In this document: piece by piece, positions 1 through 7,396 of the stretch | Layout of the letters: each line of letters begins with the position of its first letter | How positions within the stretch are numbered: the first letter of the stretch is position 1 | Translations under genes and position numbers: made by a program | Source: Emcibacteraceae bacterium | GTDB lineage: Bacteria > Pseudomonadota > Alphaproteobacteria > Sphingomonadales > Emcibacteraceae | Length of the DNA stretch: 9,124 nucleotides | Direction: 5' to 3' | Assembly: GCA_016763335.1 (NCBI GenBank) | Contig: JAESUD010000361.1 | Coordinates: 1-9,124 of the forward strand | Notes under the pieces: generated by a model | Databases searched by the model: none | Told to the model about the DNA's origin: nothing | The model's input: only the letters and a program-made list of their open reading frames with translations

Positions 1-270
1 CCGATGATCATTGATAACCAATTTCGTTTCTTTGCAGCAATACGGATAGGTGTGTCCATTGGATTTATAATCTGCGCACTAAATATTACGGAACATACGT
101 TGATGCTCCGTATACTGGCTTTAACAATTATTATAGGTGCTCTAGGCAGGTGCATTGGTTTGATAGCTTACGAACAGCCAGACCAATCACTTTATATCAC
201 CATCTTTGTGGAAGTTAGTCTCTCCAGTTTACTGATTTGGACACAATCACGGATAGTCAGTAAAAATTGA
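1..270 (+). CDS. DUF4345-like small membrane protein, C-terminal part (5' end outside window)
   Basis: The reading frame is open from the first base (a Pro codon precedes the ATG at 4), so this is probably the C-terminal part of a protein that begins upstream. The visible 89 residues start with a DNQFRFFAAIRIG stretch and contain an RILALTIIIGALGR stretch; both resemble the DUF4345 family from memory. Three hydrophobic segments, at about residues 10-28, 33-56 and 62-79 counted from the ATG, suggest an inner-membrane protein. DUF4345 proteins are usually about 120-130 residues, so some 35-45 residues may be missing. Function is unknown. It lies about 120 bp from the IS end and is not visibly interrupted by it. 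The ATG at 4 could be the true start of a shorter protein, but no upstream sequence is available to judge a ribosome binding site. Confidence 0.6.
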   Translation, partial: PMIIDNQFRFFAAIRIGVSIGFIICALNITEHTLMLRILALTIIIGALGRCIGLIAYEQPDQSLYITIFVEVSLSSLLIWTQSRIVSKN

Positions 271-386
271 ATATACCTTGCAGTTTCTAATATTACCCCC
301 TCTCGAATAATATGCAAAAAGTGAGATATTGGGCTAATGAACTACAATTTTAATATAGCACATTATTCGTATTGTCCGTTTTGGGT

Positions 387-397
387 GGTGGTCTCAA
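387..397 (+). repeat. Left inverted repeat of the IS30-family element
   Basis: The 11-bp sequence GGTGGTCTCAA is exactly inverted at 1606-1616. It overlaps the 3' end of the transposase gene. It is probably the conserved core of a longer imperfect terminal repeat that binds transposase. Confidence 0.65.
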
Positions 398-1554
398 CTA
401 GTCGCTGCAACACATGCTTCAAATCTCTCTGCTGGAGTTTCAAAGTCCAGCGTCTTTCTTGGTCGTTCATTTAACTCACGCGCCACTCTATTAAGCTGCG
501 CTTGTGAGTGTACAGATAAATCTGTTCCTTTGGGATAATATTGTCTCAGTAAGCCATTGGTGTTTTCGTTGGAGCCACGCTGCCAAGGACTGTGAGGATC
601 ACAAAAGTAAACATCAATATCTGTTGCCAGACTAAAGCGTTGATGATCGGCCAGCTCCTTGCCTCTGTCCCATGTCAGGGACTTGTATAATTCGCGGGGC
701 AGTTTCTTTGATTGTTTGATCAAGGCTGTGACCACTGTTTCTGTGTCTTTGCCCGTTACCTTGGCAAGCATCACATAACGGGTATGGCGCTCCACTAGTG
801 TGGCAATATGCGTATTATTGCTGCCAGCAATCAGATCGCCTTCCCAGTGGCCCGGCACCGCACGATCTTCCACCGAGGTCGGACGTTCACGGATCGAGGC
901 CGCATTTTTAATCTGGCCAAGCCCGCTATTCTTCATGGTTGAATGCTTTGATCTTCGAATGGTGCGTTTTGTCCTAAGATACTGAAGTAGCTCCTTTTTT
1001 AAAACACCTCGTGCCTGAACAAATAAGCTTCTGTATATGATTTCATGTGACACTTGATTATGTTCTTCCTGTGGATATTCCCGTCTTAGCCATCCCGCAA
1101 TCTGCTCCGGCGACCAATGTTGCTTGAGCTTCTTTGCAACATTAAGCCTTAAAGTCCGGCTACAGGCAAGCTTGCAAAGCTTAGGACGCTTGGAGCGATT
1201 CCATGCTGCCTGATCTGCGGAGGTGGCTCTATAGCGTTTATAACCTTCATTACGTTTAATCTCACGGCTTATGGTCGAAGGCGAACGCCCCAGCTTGGAT
1301 GCTATAGTGCGGATCGATAAATTGCCGACAATGCTCCTTGATATCTCTTCTCTCTCGGCAAGAGATAGGGAAAGTCTTGACCGCTTGCGATCTGGAGGAC
1401 GTATGCCGCCCGTAGGGGATAACTGGCCATATATTGATGAGGATGGTCGATCAAAATAGCGGCCAATATCTTTAAGACTATCGCCCTTTAGCCACCGATC
1501 CCACATATACTTCTTCTGTTCAGTCGTATATTTTATTCGAGTTCTGTATGTCAT
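394..1554 (-). CDS. IS30-family transposase (DDE)
   Basis: This 386-residue protein is near the usual length of IS30 transposases. The N-terminal part carries two helix-turn-helix-like segments: about residues 10-45, and about 65-102 with SIRTIASKLGRSPSTISREI, the typical IS30 HTH that binds the terminal repeats. The C-terminal half is the integrase-like catalytic core. The DDE residues are visible as D240 (GHWEGDLI), D296 (TWDRGKE) and E330 (SNENTNGLLRQYYPKGTDL, a family signature). I chose the ATG at 1554 because an AGAGGGAGTG ribosome binding site precedes it. The frame stays open up to 1647, but that would extend the protein through the IS end. No frameshift or internal stop is present, so the enzyme is probably active. 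Confidence 0.93.
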   Translation of the reverse strand: MTYRTRIKYTTEQKKYMWDRWLKGDSLKDIGRYFDRPSSSIYGQLSPTGGIRPPDRKRSRLSLSLAEREEISRSIVGNLSIRTIASKLGRSPSTISREIKRNEGYKRYRATSADQAAWNRSKRPKLCKLACSRTLRLNVAKKLKQHWSPEQIAGWLRREYPQEEHNQVSHEIIYRSLFVQARGVLKKELLQYLRTKRTIRRSKHSTMKNSGLGQIKNAASIRERPTSVEDRAVPGHWEGDLIAGSNNTHIATLVERHTRYVMLAKVTGKDTETVVTALIKQSKKLPRELYKSLTWDRGKELADHQRFSLATDIDVYFCDPHSPWQRGSNENTNGLLRQYYPKGTDLSVHSQAQLNRVARELNERPRKTLDFETPAERFEACVAATS

Positions 1555-1605
1555 ATCAATCACTCCCTCTTTTCCTATATTAGAGTAAAGTGTTACGTTG
1601 ACCAC

Positions 1606-1616
1606 TTGAGACCACC
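1606..1616 (-). repeat. Right inverted repeat of the IS30-family element
   Basis: TTGAGACCACC is the exact reverse complement of the left repeat at 387-397. It lies about 50 bp upstream of the transposase start codon, so the transposase promoter probably sits in or next to this end. Confidence 0.65.
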
Positions 1617-1750
1617 GTCGAAGGCAGCGGTTCGATATTGACAACATTATATAGTGAATAAAAGAATCGTATTTATCACAGTTTCTATCACATTAAATTT
1701 ATAGGAATTTTATTATTGTTTATTTTCAAAAGGTTAGATATATATATCAA

Positions 1751-1800
1751 TCAGGCTCATAACCTGAAGGTCGTTGGTTCAAATCCAACCCTCGCAACTA
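1751..1800 (+). pseudogene. 3' half of initiator tRNA-Met (CAT anticodon), probable attachment-site remnant
   Basis: The segment reads as a tRNA from the anticodon arm onward. It has anticodon stem TCAGG/CCTGA around loop CTCATAA (anticodon CAT at 1758-1760), variable loop AGGTC, T stem GTTGG/CCAAC around TTCAAAT, acceptor strand CCTCGCA, discriminator A, then CTA. The variable loop, T loop and CGCAAC end follow the bacterial initiator tRNA rather than the elongator. The D arm and 5' acceptor strand are absent; the AT-rich DNA upstream (1700-1750) cannot supply them. Two further defects are CTA instead of the encoded CCA, and an A-T pair replacing one of the three G-C pairs expected in an initiator anticodon stem. 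It is therefore not a working tRNA. The best explanation is a tRNA 3' end left by site-specific integration or by a deletion. Confidence 0.82.
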
Positions 1801-1808
1801 AATATAAA

Positions 1809-1832
1809 GGTCCCTCTATGGGGCCTTTTTTT
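1809..1832 (+). terminator. Intrinsic terminator downstream of the tRNA remnant
   Basis: GGTCCC (1809-1814), loop TCTAT and GGGGCC (1820-1825) form a six-pair stem with one G-T pair, extended by AAA/TTT, and are followed by seven T residues. It starts 8 bp after the tRNA remnant. It is probably the original terminator of the initiator tRNA gene, which suggests that the native chromosome side of the junction lies to the right. Confidence 0.85.
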
Positions 1833-2174
1833 GTTTCTAGAGGTGCTGTTTATTTTATAAAGGGAGTTGTGAGGGAGTTAGTAAAGGTAATTGGGTAAGC
1901 AGTAAGTATTATCATTATCTCCTATAGAAGAAATGGGGATTCTTTCGGCTCAGCTTAAACAAATTACGAAGTTATTCATAATACCCTCATGTTCCTTCCT
2001 AAATTCGTGAAATTGGAATTCATCGCAATCTTTGTTCAGGCAGAAACTTAATGGATGGCTGATAGTCATGTTTCTCTACTCATAAGGTTTGAAGTTATAT
2101 TGCATGTTTTAGTGTTAACTGTCGTTCTTAACGTTATGCGGTTCGCATTAATTTATTGTATTTTGATAAATTTC
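1833..2174. other. Intergenic stretch without a convincing gene
   Basis: About 340 bp of AT-rich DNA separates the terminator from the aminotransferase promoter. Neither strand has an open frame with recognisable protein similarity. Only very short frames occur, for example 21 codons on the minus strand at 1850-1915. I see no RNA gene or strong hairpin. It may be decayed sequence at the island junction. Confidence 0.5.
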
Positions 2175-2203
2175 TTGAAATGGTATTATATTCATGTTAA
2201 ATA
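2175..2203 (+). promoter_or_regulatory. Predicted sigma70-type promoter of the aminotransferase gene
   Basis: TTGAAA (2175-2180) and TAAATA (2198-2203) are separated by 17 bp. The same arrangement, with the -35 touching a TGGTAT half-site and the -10 overlapping ATACCA, recurs before the hydrolase gene. Transcription would begin near 2210, giving a short leader. A competing -10, TATAAT, lies at 2209-2214 but has no good -35 partner. Confidence 0.5.
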
Positions 2204-2209
2204 CCATTT
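2178..2209. promoter_or_regulatory. Operator O1: TGGTAT-N14-ATACCA inverted repeat
   Basis: Arms AAATGGTATT (2178-2187) and AATACCATTT (2200-2209) are perfect reverse complements, ten bases each. The core half-sites TGGTAT (2181-2186) and ATACCA (2201-2206) are 14 bp apart. The site covers the predicted promoter from -35 to -10, so a bound protein should block RNA polymerase. The GntR protein encoded one gene downstream is the likely ligand, an inference from position and from TGGT/ACCA half-sites being common in the FadR group. Confidence 0.72.
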
Positions 2210-2227
2210 ATAATTTAAATTATAAAT
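2206..2227. repeat. Perfect 22-bp AT-only palindrome at the aminotransferase start
   Basis: ATTTATAATTT is followed directly by its reverse complement AAATTATAAAT, without a spacer. The palindrome overlaps the last bases of operator O1 and runs into the upstream ATG at 2226. It could be part of the regulatory region or an AT-rich chance event. Confidence 0.5.
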
Positions 2228-2237
2228 GAGAAATGAT

Positions 2238-3599
2238 ATGAAACTTACCAATCACTCGCTCGTTGAGCTAGACCAGAACCATCACATACATCCTTTTACT
2301 GATAGTAAGGATCTGCATAATAATGGTGTTAGAATTTTAGAAAAAGCCGAAGGTGTTTATCTTTGGGATTCTAATGGAAAAAGATATCTGGATAGTATGT
2401 CTGGGTTATGGTGTGTTAATGTCGGGTACGGTCGGCAAGAATTAATCGAAGCAGCATCCGCTCAAATGAAAAAAGTATCTTATTATAACACTTTTTTTGG
2501 AACTTCGACTGAAGCCACTACCAGGCTAGCCCATAAAATTGCATCCTTAACACCGGAAGGTCTTGATCATGTGTTTTTTACTAATTCAGGATCAGAGGCA
2601 AATGATACTATTGTAAAGGCAGTAAAGTTCTATTGGAATTTGATGGAACAACCTAACAAGAAAACGTTTATCAGTAGGGCATACGGATATCACGGTGTAA
2701 CCGTGGCAACAGCAAGTCTGTCTGGTTTGGAAGAAATGCATCCACAGTCTGATTTACCGCTTCCAAATTTTGTTGAACATATCGAAGCGCCATATTGGTA
2801 TAAACATGGAGGTGATCTGGAATTTGAAGAATTTGGTCTAAAAGCAGCAAGAGCACTCGAAGATAAAATTCTTGAGCTTGGTGCTAATAATGTTGCAGCA
2901 TTTATTGGTGAACCAATTTATGGTGCCGGTGGTGTAATGGTGCCACCGAATAGTTATTGGCCAGAAATTAACCGTATATGTAAAAAATATGATGTGTTGC
3001 TTATTGCCGATGAAGTAGTGTGTGGATTTGGAAGAACCGGGGAGTGGTTTGGTTCGCAAACATTTGGGATAGATCCAGATATAATGACGATTGCCAAAGG
3101 TCTGTCATCAGGATACTTGCCGATCGCTGCAGCTGTATTCAATAATAAAATTGCCTCAAAAATTATCAATGATGGTGGTGAATGGATACATGGGTTTACT
3201 TATTCCGGTCATCCAACGTCAGCAGCCGTCGCATTGAAAAACCTTGAATTACTGGATGAGGGGGGAATAGTTGAGCATGCTAAAAACGGGACAGGACCAT
3301 ATTTTCAAAAGAAACTGAATGAGTTTGCAAACCACCCATTGGTGGGAGAGGTTCGTGGTCGCGGTATGATCGCGGCGCTTGAACTAGTCGAAGATAAAGA
3401 AAAACGTCTTTCATATTCTTCTGATAAAGGTGTGGCCGGATATTGTAGAGATTTATGTCTAAGTCGGGGGTTGATCATTCGCGCAGCTAGGGATTGCTTG
3501 ATGACTTCCCCACCACTTGTTATTACAAAATCTGAAATAGATGAAATGATGAGTATTCTTGGTCAGGCATTGGACGATACATATAGTCACTTTTCATAA
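2238..3599 (+). CDS. Class III aminotransferase, SpuC-like (putrescine/polyamine:pyruvate type)
   Basis: This pyridoxal-phosphate enzyme probably moves the terminal amino group of a diamine or polyamine to a 2-oxo acid, giving an amino-aldehyde. The protein (453 residues) follows Pseudomonas SpuC closely along its length as I recall it. Shared stretches include HHIHPFTD near the N-terminus, GLWCVNVGYGR, the cofactor loop SGSEAND, the YGYHG motif, GEPIYGAGGV, IADEVVCGFGRTGEWFGSQ with the Asp that pairs with the PLP ring, and AKGLSSGY with the Schiff-base Lys encoded at 3096-3098. A second ATG at 2226 would add four residues, but it overlaps the palindrome and lacks a ribosome binding site; the ATG at 2238 has GAGAA at a suitable distance. 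The regulator gene follows 78 bp downstream on the same strand. The aldehyde dehydrogenase further on would oxidise the product. Substrate preference (putrescine, gamma-glutamylputrescine, another omega-amine) cannot be told from sequence. Confidence 0.9.
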   Translation: MKLTNHSLVELDQNHHIHPFTDSKDLHNNGVRILEKAEGVYLWDSNGKRYLDSMSGLWCVNVGYGRQELIEAASAQMKKVSYYNTFFGTSTEATTRLAHKIASLTPEGLDHVFFTNSGSEANDTIVKAVKFYWNLMEQPNKKTFISRAYGYHGVTVATASLSGLEEMHPQSDLPLPNFVEHIEAPYWYKHGGDLEFEEFGLKAARALEDKILELGANNVAAFIGEPIYGAGGVMVPPNSYWPEINRICKKYDVLLIADEVVCGFGRTGEWFGSQTFGIDPDIMTIAKGLSSGYLPIAAAVFNNKIASKIINDGGEWIHGFTYSGHPTSAAVALKNLELLDEGGIVEHAKNGTGPYFQKKLNEFANHPLVGEVRGRGMIAALELVEDKEKRLSYSSDKGVAGYCRDLCLSRGLIIRAARDCLMTSPPLVITKSEIDEMMSILGQALDDTYSHFS

Positions 3600-3677
3600 A
3601 GTTATGAATATATTTCTGAAACTCGGAGTGTATTCTGTTATATAAATACAAAATAAACATCGAGTTGAGAATGAAGT

Positions 3678-4571
3678 GTGACTAAAATAATAAGCAATCA
3701 ATTTCACAATGATATTGCGAACCAGATTGTTGAACTCTGGGAGAGTGAAGGATTAAAAGTCGGGGACCGGGTTACGGAACGTAATTTGGCATCGCAGCTT
3801 GATGTATCCCGCTCTCCTATTCGTGGGGCTCTTACGTTACTTGTTCAACATGATGTTATTGAGCATATTCCAAATTCTGGATATAAATTGAAAATTGAAA
3901 GTGAGCAGCTTTCAAAGCATTTTAAAATTGATCAAGCTTCTGATACTGAAAAACTTTATGAGCGTATTCTTAAAGACCGGTTTACTGAAGTCATTCCAAA
4001 ACATTTAAGTGAACGTGACTGTATGAAACGTTACGACGTGACACGTGGTCAATTATTAAAAGTGTTCCTACGGTTATCTAATGAAGGCCTTATACATAGG
4101 GCGAAAGGGTATGGCTGGTTGTTTGTCGATATGCTCGTTAATGCAAAGGCCTATGAAGCAAGTTATGAATTACGGTTAGCCATAGAACCAGCCGCGCTTC
4201 AAGTGCAAGGGTTTCAGATAGATGAAGATAAGTTAGAACGTTGTTATCTTAAACATAAGAAGGTTTTGGAAAAGGGCACACAATCTATATCCAGTAGTGA
4301 TTTATTTGACTTGGATGCGGAAATGCATGAGCTTTTAATGTCTTTTTCTGGAAATCCATATTTTCTTCAAACTATTCAAAATCAAAATAGTCTCCGGCGG
4401 GTTGTTGAATATCAATCTATTGATATAAATGAGCGGACGGAAGAATCTTGTAAGGAACACTTAGAGATTCTCGACGCTTTACGTAACGGAAAACGTGAGC
4501 TAGCGTCCACTTTGCTCACTCGTCATCTCTATCTGGCGAGTGAGGCTCAGAAAACTTTCGAAAATAAATAA
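3678..4571 (+). CDS. GntR-family regulator with FCD ligand domain and a second winged-HTH-like unit
   Basis: This cytoplasmic transcription factor of 297 residues is longer than the usual 220-250 of FCD-type GntR proteins. Residues about 5-73 form a typical GntR winged HTH (VTERNLASQLDVSRSPIRGAL, then a GYKL wing). Residues about 91-152 look like a second one (LSERDCMKRYDVTRGQLLKVF, LSNEGLIHRAKGYGWLF). Residues about 157-290 are the all-helical FCD domain with its metal ligands D213, H217 (DAEMH), H261 and H283. It starts at GTG 3678, because an in-frame stop lies just upstream (3672). It probably forms one unit with the aminotransferase gene and would then be autoregulated through operator O1. 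The same inverted repeat before the ligase and hydrolase operons suggests that it controls the whole locus. FCD ligands are usually carboxylic acids, so a pathway acid is a reasonable inducer. Confidence 0.88.
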   Translation: MTKIISNQFHNDIANQIVELWESEGLKVGDRVTERNLASQLDVSRSPIRGALTLLVQHDVIEHIPNSGYKLKIESEQLSKHFKIDQASDTEKLYERILKDRFTEVIPKHLSERDCMKRYDVTRGQLLKVFLRLSNEGLIHRAKGYGWLFVDMLVNAKAYEASYELRLAIEPAALQVQGFQIDEDKLERCYLKHKKVLEKGTQSISSSDLFDLDAEMHELLMSFSGNPYFLQTIQNQNSLRRVVEYQSIDINERTEESCKEHLEILDALRNGKRELASTLLTRHLYLASEAQKTFENK

Positions 4572-4575
4572 TTTT

Positions 4576-5964
4576 TTAGATGCTTCTCAGATGGAATGAT
4601 TTCGGGCGGGTTACTTGCAGATAACCGTATTCACCCAATGAATACCCTCTTCCAGAGTTTTTAAAGCCGCTCCAAGTCAAGCTTGGGTCAAGATAATCAC
4701 ATCGGTTCATAAATATCGTGCCGGCATCAATTCTGCGGCCTATATTTTTAACGGCCCCTTTATCGGCAGACCAGATGCTTGCCGTTAAGCCAAACTCACT
4801 ATCATTGATAAGGCGAATAGCTTCTTCGTCGGAATGTACTTTCATTATACCGGCATTTGGTCCAAATGTTTCTTCCTTCATAAAGGTCATTTCATGATTA
4901 ACATTGGTTAAAAACTGCGGGGAAACATAGGTTCCTGTATCTGGCAAATGATCTATGTTCTGCTTAGAAAGTAACGCAGAGGCCCCGCAGTTTATTGCGT
5001 CGTCAATTTGGCACTGAATTTTTTCTGCAGCATGTTTGTTAATTACCGGCCCCAGCATTGTTTCATGTAGTGTTGGTAGACCTAGTTTGAAAGCTTCAGA
5101 AGATTTAAGAATTTGATCAATAAGGTCATCATAAATATCCGCATGAGCATAGATACGTTCAATGCCACAGCAAGATTGGCCACTGTTAAAAAGGGCGCCT
5201 TCAACAATGTTTTCAGCCGTAAAGGATATGTCTGCATCTGGTCTGATATAGGCGGCGTCTTTACCTCCTAATTCCAGTCCGACAGGAATAAACCGACCTG
5301 CTGTTGCGGCTTCAACACGCCGACCTACATTAACGGAACCTGTGAAAATTACGCCGTCTATTCCTTCGTTGCGCAGCAGTTTTTCGTTGTCTTCATTAGT
5401 GAGATGTAAAAACTGACATATGCCAGATGGTAATCCGGCTTTTAATAAACATTCAACTAATGTTTCAGCGCAAAGGGCGGTGTATGGTGAGTGTTTAATA
5501 ATAACACTATTTCCGGCTAGTAAGGCTGGGATCAAAGAATTAATAACGGTTAAAAATGGATAATTCCAAGGCGCAACAATGAGAAGGGTTCCAAGTGGTT
5601 CTCTTTCAATATAACGCTCTATGTTTCCATCATTTTCGTGTTGTAGCTTTTTGAGGGCTGTTGCACCGATAGATAACATTTTATTTGCACGATCAACTAC
5701 ACCTGCAACTTCTCCAGGCGTGAAGCGTATTGGGCGTCCCATTTGTTCCGTAATGCTGGCAGCGATTATATCTTTTTTACTTTCAAATATTTTGATGAAA
5801 AGCTTGAGGATTTTTAAACGTTCTTCAAATTCTAGTGAATGCCAATCACGTATATTAAGCTTCGCCCTGCCAATTGTTTCATTAACTATTGTTGCATTGG
5901 CGTATTCTCTTGTTGCAATGGTTTGGCCATCGTTGGGGGATATGATGGAAAAATTATTGGACAT
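4576..5964 (-). CDS. NAD(P)-dependent aldehyde dehydrogenase
   Basis: This 462-residue ALDH-superfamily enzyme oxidises an aldehyde to a carboxylic acid in the cytoplasm. Visible elements are the oxyanion Asn N134 (VAPWNYPFL), FTGSVNVGR of the Rossmann fold, the general base E231 (LELGGKDAAYI), the nucleophile C265 (NSGQSCCGIERIY) and EETFGP near 364-369 for cofactor binding. The C-terminus FKNSGRGYSLGEYG is typical. The start at 5964 has AGGA at the right distance, overlapping the stop codon of the ligase gene 8 bp upstream, so the two genes are probably translationally coupled. Its 3' end converges on the regulator gene with a 4-bp gap and no terminator between them. In this neighbourhood it most plausibly acts on the amino-aldehyde made by the SpuC-like aminotransferase, the role of PuuC/KauB in known pathways. 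The exact substrate is an inference. Confidence 0.9.
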   Translation of the reverse strand: MSNNFSIISPNDGQTIATREYANATIVNETIGRAKLNIRDWHSLEFEERLKILKLFIKIFESKKDIIAASITEQMGRPIRFTPGEVAGVVDRANKMLSIGATALKKLQHENDGNIERYIEREPLGTLLIVAPWNYPFLTVINSLIPALLAGNSVIIKHSPYTALCAETLVECLLKAGLPSGICQFLHLTNEDNEKLLRNEGIDGVIFTGSVNVGRRVEAATAGRFIPVGLELGGKDAAYIRPDADISFTAENIVEGALFNSGQSCCGIERIYAHADIYDDLIDQILKSSEAFKLGLPTLHETMLGPVINKHAAEKIQCQIDDAINCGASALLSKQNIDHLPDTGTYVSPQFLTNVNHEMTFMKEETFGPNAGIMKVHSDEEAIRLINDSEFGLTASIWSADKGAVKNIGRRIDAGTIFMNRCDYLDPSLTWSGFKNSGRGYSLGEYGYLQVTRPKSFHLRSI

Positions 5965-5972
5965 TGTTAATC

Positions 5973-7340
5973 CTAACTTGTTTCTAAATAACGGGCGAGT
6001 TCCCAGTCTGTAATGGCTTGATTGAATTTTACTTCTTCGGCTATACGGGTTTTTGCGTAATGGTTTATAAAACCGATATCAAAAAATTCTTCAGCCGCTT
6101 CTGAATTAACAAATAAATTTGCTGCTTCTGAAAGTGAGGCCGGTAACTTGAGTTCAGTTGGCGATACTTGAGAATAGGCGTTGCCAGAAGATATAGGGGT
6201 AGGTTCAATTTTACTTTTTATACCCCATAAACCAGAGGCAATTACGGCTGCCATTGCTAAGTACGGATTGCAATCTGCTCCGGGGACACGGTATTCAATG
6301 CGTTGGCTTTTCTCTGAACCAGGAATGATCCGTAAGGCAACGGTACGGTTATCAATACCCCAACTTCCCCAAGTTGGTGCCCAGAAGTCAGGGTTTAATC
6401 GTTTAAAAGAATTAACTGTTGGCGCTAATAAAGAAAGAAATTCAGGCATTAATTTTTGTTGTCCACCAATAAAATGACGCATTTTTTCACTTATGCCAAA
6501 TTCATTGTCATCATCGTAAAATATATTGGTGCCATCTTCGTTTTGTAATGAAATATGAATATGGCCACTTTGTCCCTGTTCCTTCATTGTCCATTTAGCC
6601 ATAAACGTAACCATCAGTTCATTTCGAATGGCGATTGTTTTCATCACGTTTTTAAAAAGAATTGCCCGGTCAGCAGTTTCAATTGCGCTTGAGGCGGAAA
6701 TGGCAACTTCCATAAATCCTGCCCCGGTTTCTTCGTGTAATCCTTCAAGAGGGATGTTCATTTCCTGGCAAGTTGTCAGAATTTCGTTGTAGAGCTCGGA
6801 TGCTACGGAAGTTCTGAGTACTGAATAACTATTCGACCCAGGAGAAAGCGGGGTTAAGTTGTTATAATTTTTCTCCCGAACGCTATTTTCCGTTTCCTGA
6901 AACATTGTAAATTCAAATTCCATGCCGCTAAAAGCATGGAATCCCATTTCTGCGGCTTTATCACAAACAGACTTAAGAATTGAACGAGGGCAATATGGAG
7001 TGTATTTCCCTGCAAAATTTGCGAGATAAAATGGGGTGCCATTTTCAAGTGGCAAGTTCCGTAAAGTAGATTGATCAATTGTTATGGGTGCATCGGGAAA
7101 TCCTGTATGCCAACCTGTTAGATTAAGGCCGTCTATGATGGTATCTTCTCTATCCCAACCAAGCACAACATCGCAGAAACTCGCGCCGTTTTTAAGTGCA
7201 CTCTTAAACTTTGCATTAGATATATATTTGCCACGAATTATACCGTCAAGATCAACTATGCCAATTTTGACATGCTGGTTATCTTCTATTGCATTGGTTG
7301 AAATCATTTTTTCAGTTGGTACCATTGTGGGTTCTTTCAT
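5973..7340 (-). CDS. Glutamine-synthetase-like ligase, gamma-glutamylpolyamine synthetase type
   Basis: This is a GS-fold enzyme of about 455 residues. Members of this branch (PuuA, SpuI and relatives) use ATP to join glutamate to an amine. Counted from ATG 7340, the N-terminal beta-grasp part is residues 25-110 (IVDLDGIIRGKYI, GWDREDTIIDG, TGWHTGFPDAP). The catalytic part has metal ligands in GMEFEF (E141, E143), EETGAGFMEVA (E211) and H260 (SGHIHISL), then NRTVALRI and EYRVPGADCNPYLA. The NLYDLP adenylylation loop of ammonia-assimilating GlnA is absent, which argues for a specialised ligase. The start is uncertain: the frame is open to 7448, but that region holds the promoter and operator. 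ATG 7340 lies just downstream of these, although its ribosome binding site is weak; ATG at 7325 and 7307 are alternatives. The aldehyde dehydrogenase gene follows 8 bp after the stop. Which amine it uses is not visible. Confidence 0.85.
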   Translation of the reverse strand: MKEPTMVPTEKMISTNAIEDNQHVKIGIVDLDGIIRGKYISNAKFKSALKNGASFCDVVLGWDREDTIIDGLNLTGWHTGFPDAPITIDQSTLRNLPLENGTPFYLANFAGKYTPYCPRSILKSVCDKAAEMGFHAFSGMEFEFTMFQETENSVREKNYNNLTPLSPGSNSYSVLRTSVASELYNEILTTCQEMNIPLEGLHEETGAGFMEVAISASSAIETADRAILFKNVMKTIAIRNELMVTFMAKWTMKEQGQSGHIHISLQNEDGTNIFYDDDNEFGISEKMRHFIGGQQKLMPEFLSLLAPTVNSFKRLNPDFWAPTWGSWGIDNRTVALRIIPGSEKSQRIEYRVPGADCNPYLAMAAVIASGLWGIKSKIEPTPISSGNAYSQVSPTELKLPASLSEAANLFVNSEAAEEFFDIGFINHYAKTRIAEEVKFNQAITDWELARYLETS

Positions 7341-7370
7341 ACAAAAAATCGTCTTTAGGGAATTTATAAA

Positions 7371-7396
7371 TGGTATTATATATAGATAAAAACCCA
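7371..7396. promoter_or_regulatory. Operator O2 (degenerate): TGGTAT-N14-AACCCA
   Basis: TGGTAT (7371-7376) and AACCCA (7391-7396; four of six bases match ATACCA) have the same 14-bp spacing as O1 and O3. The strong side shares a 14-base identity with O1 (AAATGGTATTATAT at 7368-7381 and 2178-2191). The site lies inside the predicted promoter of the ligase-dehydrogenase operon. One half-site is weak, so repression here may be looser than at O1 and O3. Confidence 0.5.

Larger units (their letters stand above)
387..1616 (-). mobile_element. IS30-family insertion sequence (minimal extent between inverted repeats)
   Basis: A complete IS30-type transposase gene on the minus strand is flanked by inverted repeats: GGTGGTCTCAA at 387-397 and its exact reverse complement at 1606-1616. 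Similarity continues inward with mismatches (about 16 of 21 positions agree). The left repeat overlaps the transposase stop codon, as in compact IS elements. The true tips may lie up to some tens of bases further out on each side, because outward similarity fades gradually, and I could not identify a target-site duplication. The element is visibly richer in G and C than the flanking DNA, consistent with a recent acquisition. Confidence 0.8.

Noticed and set aside
1716..1898. 60-codon plus-strand frame across the tRNA remnant and terminator.
   Set aside because: It is explained by the tRNA 3' half and hairpin; there is no ribosome binding site and no protein similarity.
1850..1915. 21-codon minus-strand frame with a GGAG just upstream of its ATG.
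   Set aside because: It is very short, the GGAG is too close to the ATG, and the product has no recognisable features.
2795..2802. TGGTAT inside the aminotransferase gene.
   Set aside because: There is no ATACCA partner 14 bp away; it is coding sequence for Trp-Tyr and probably chance.
3620..3666. Possible operator before the regulator gene (GTGTAT and ATACAA at 3628-3651; AACTCG and CGAGTT at 3620-3666).
   Set aside because: The half-sites lack the TGGTAT core and the spacing is 12 rather than 14 bp; the outer arms are only six bases. Too weak to call.
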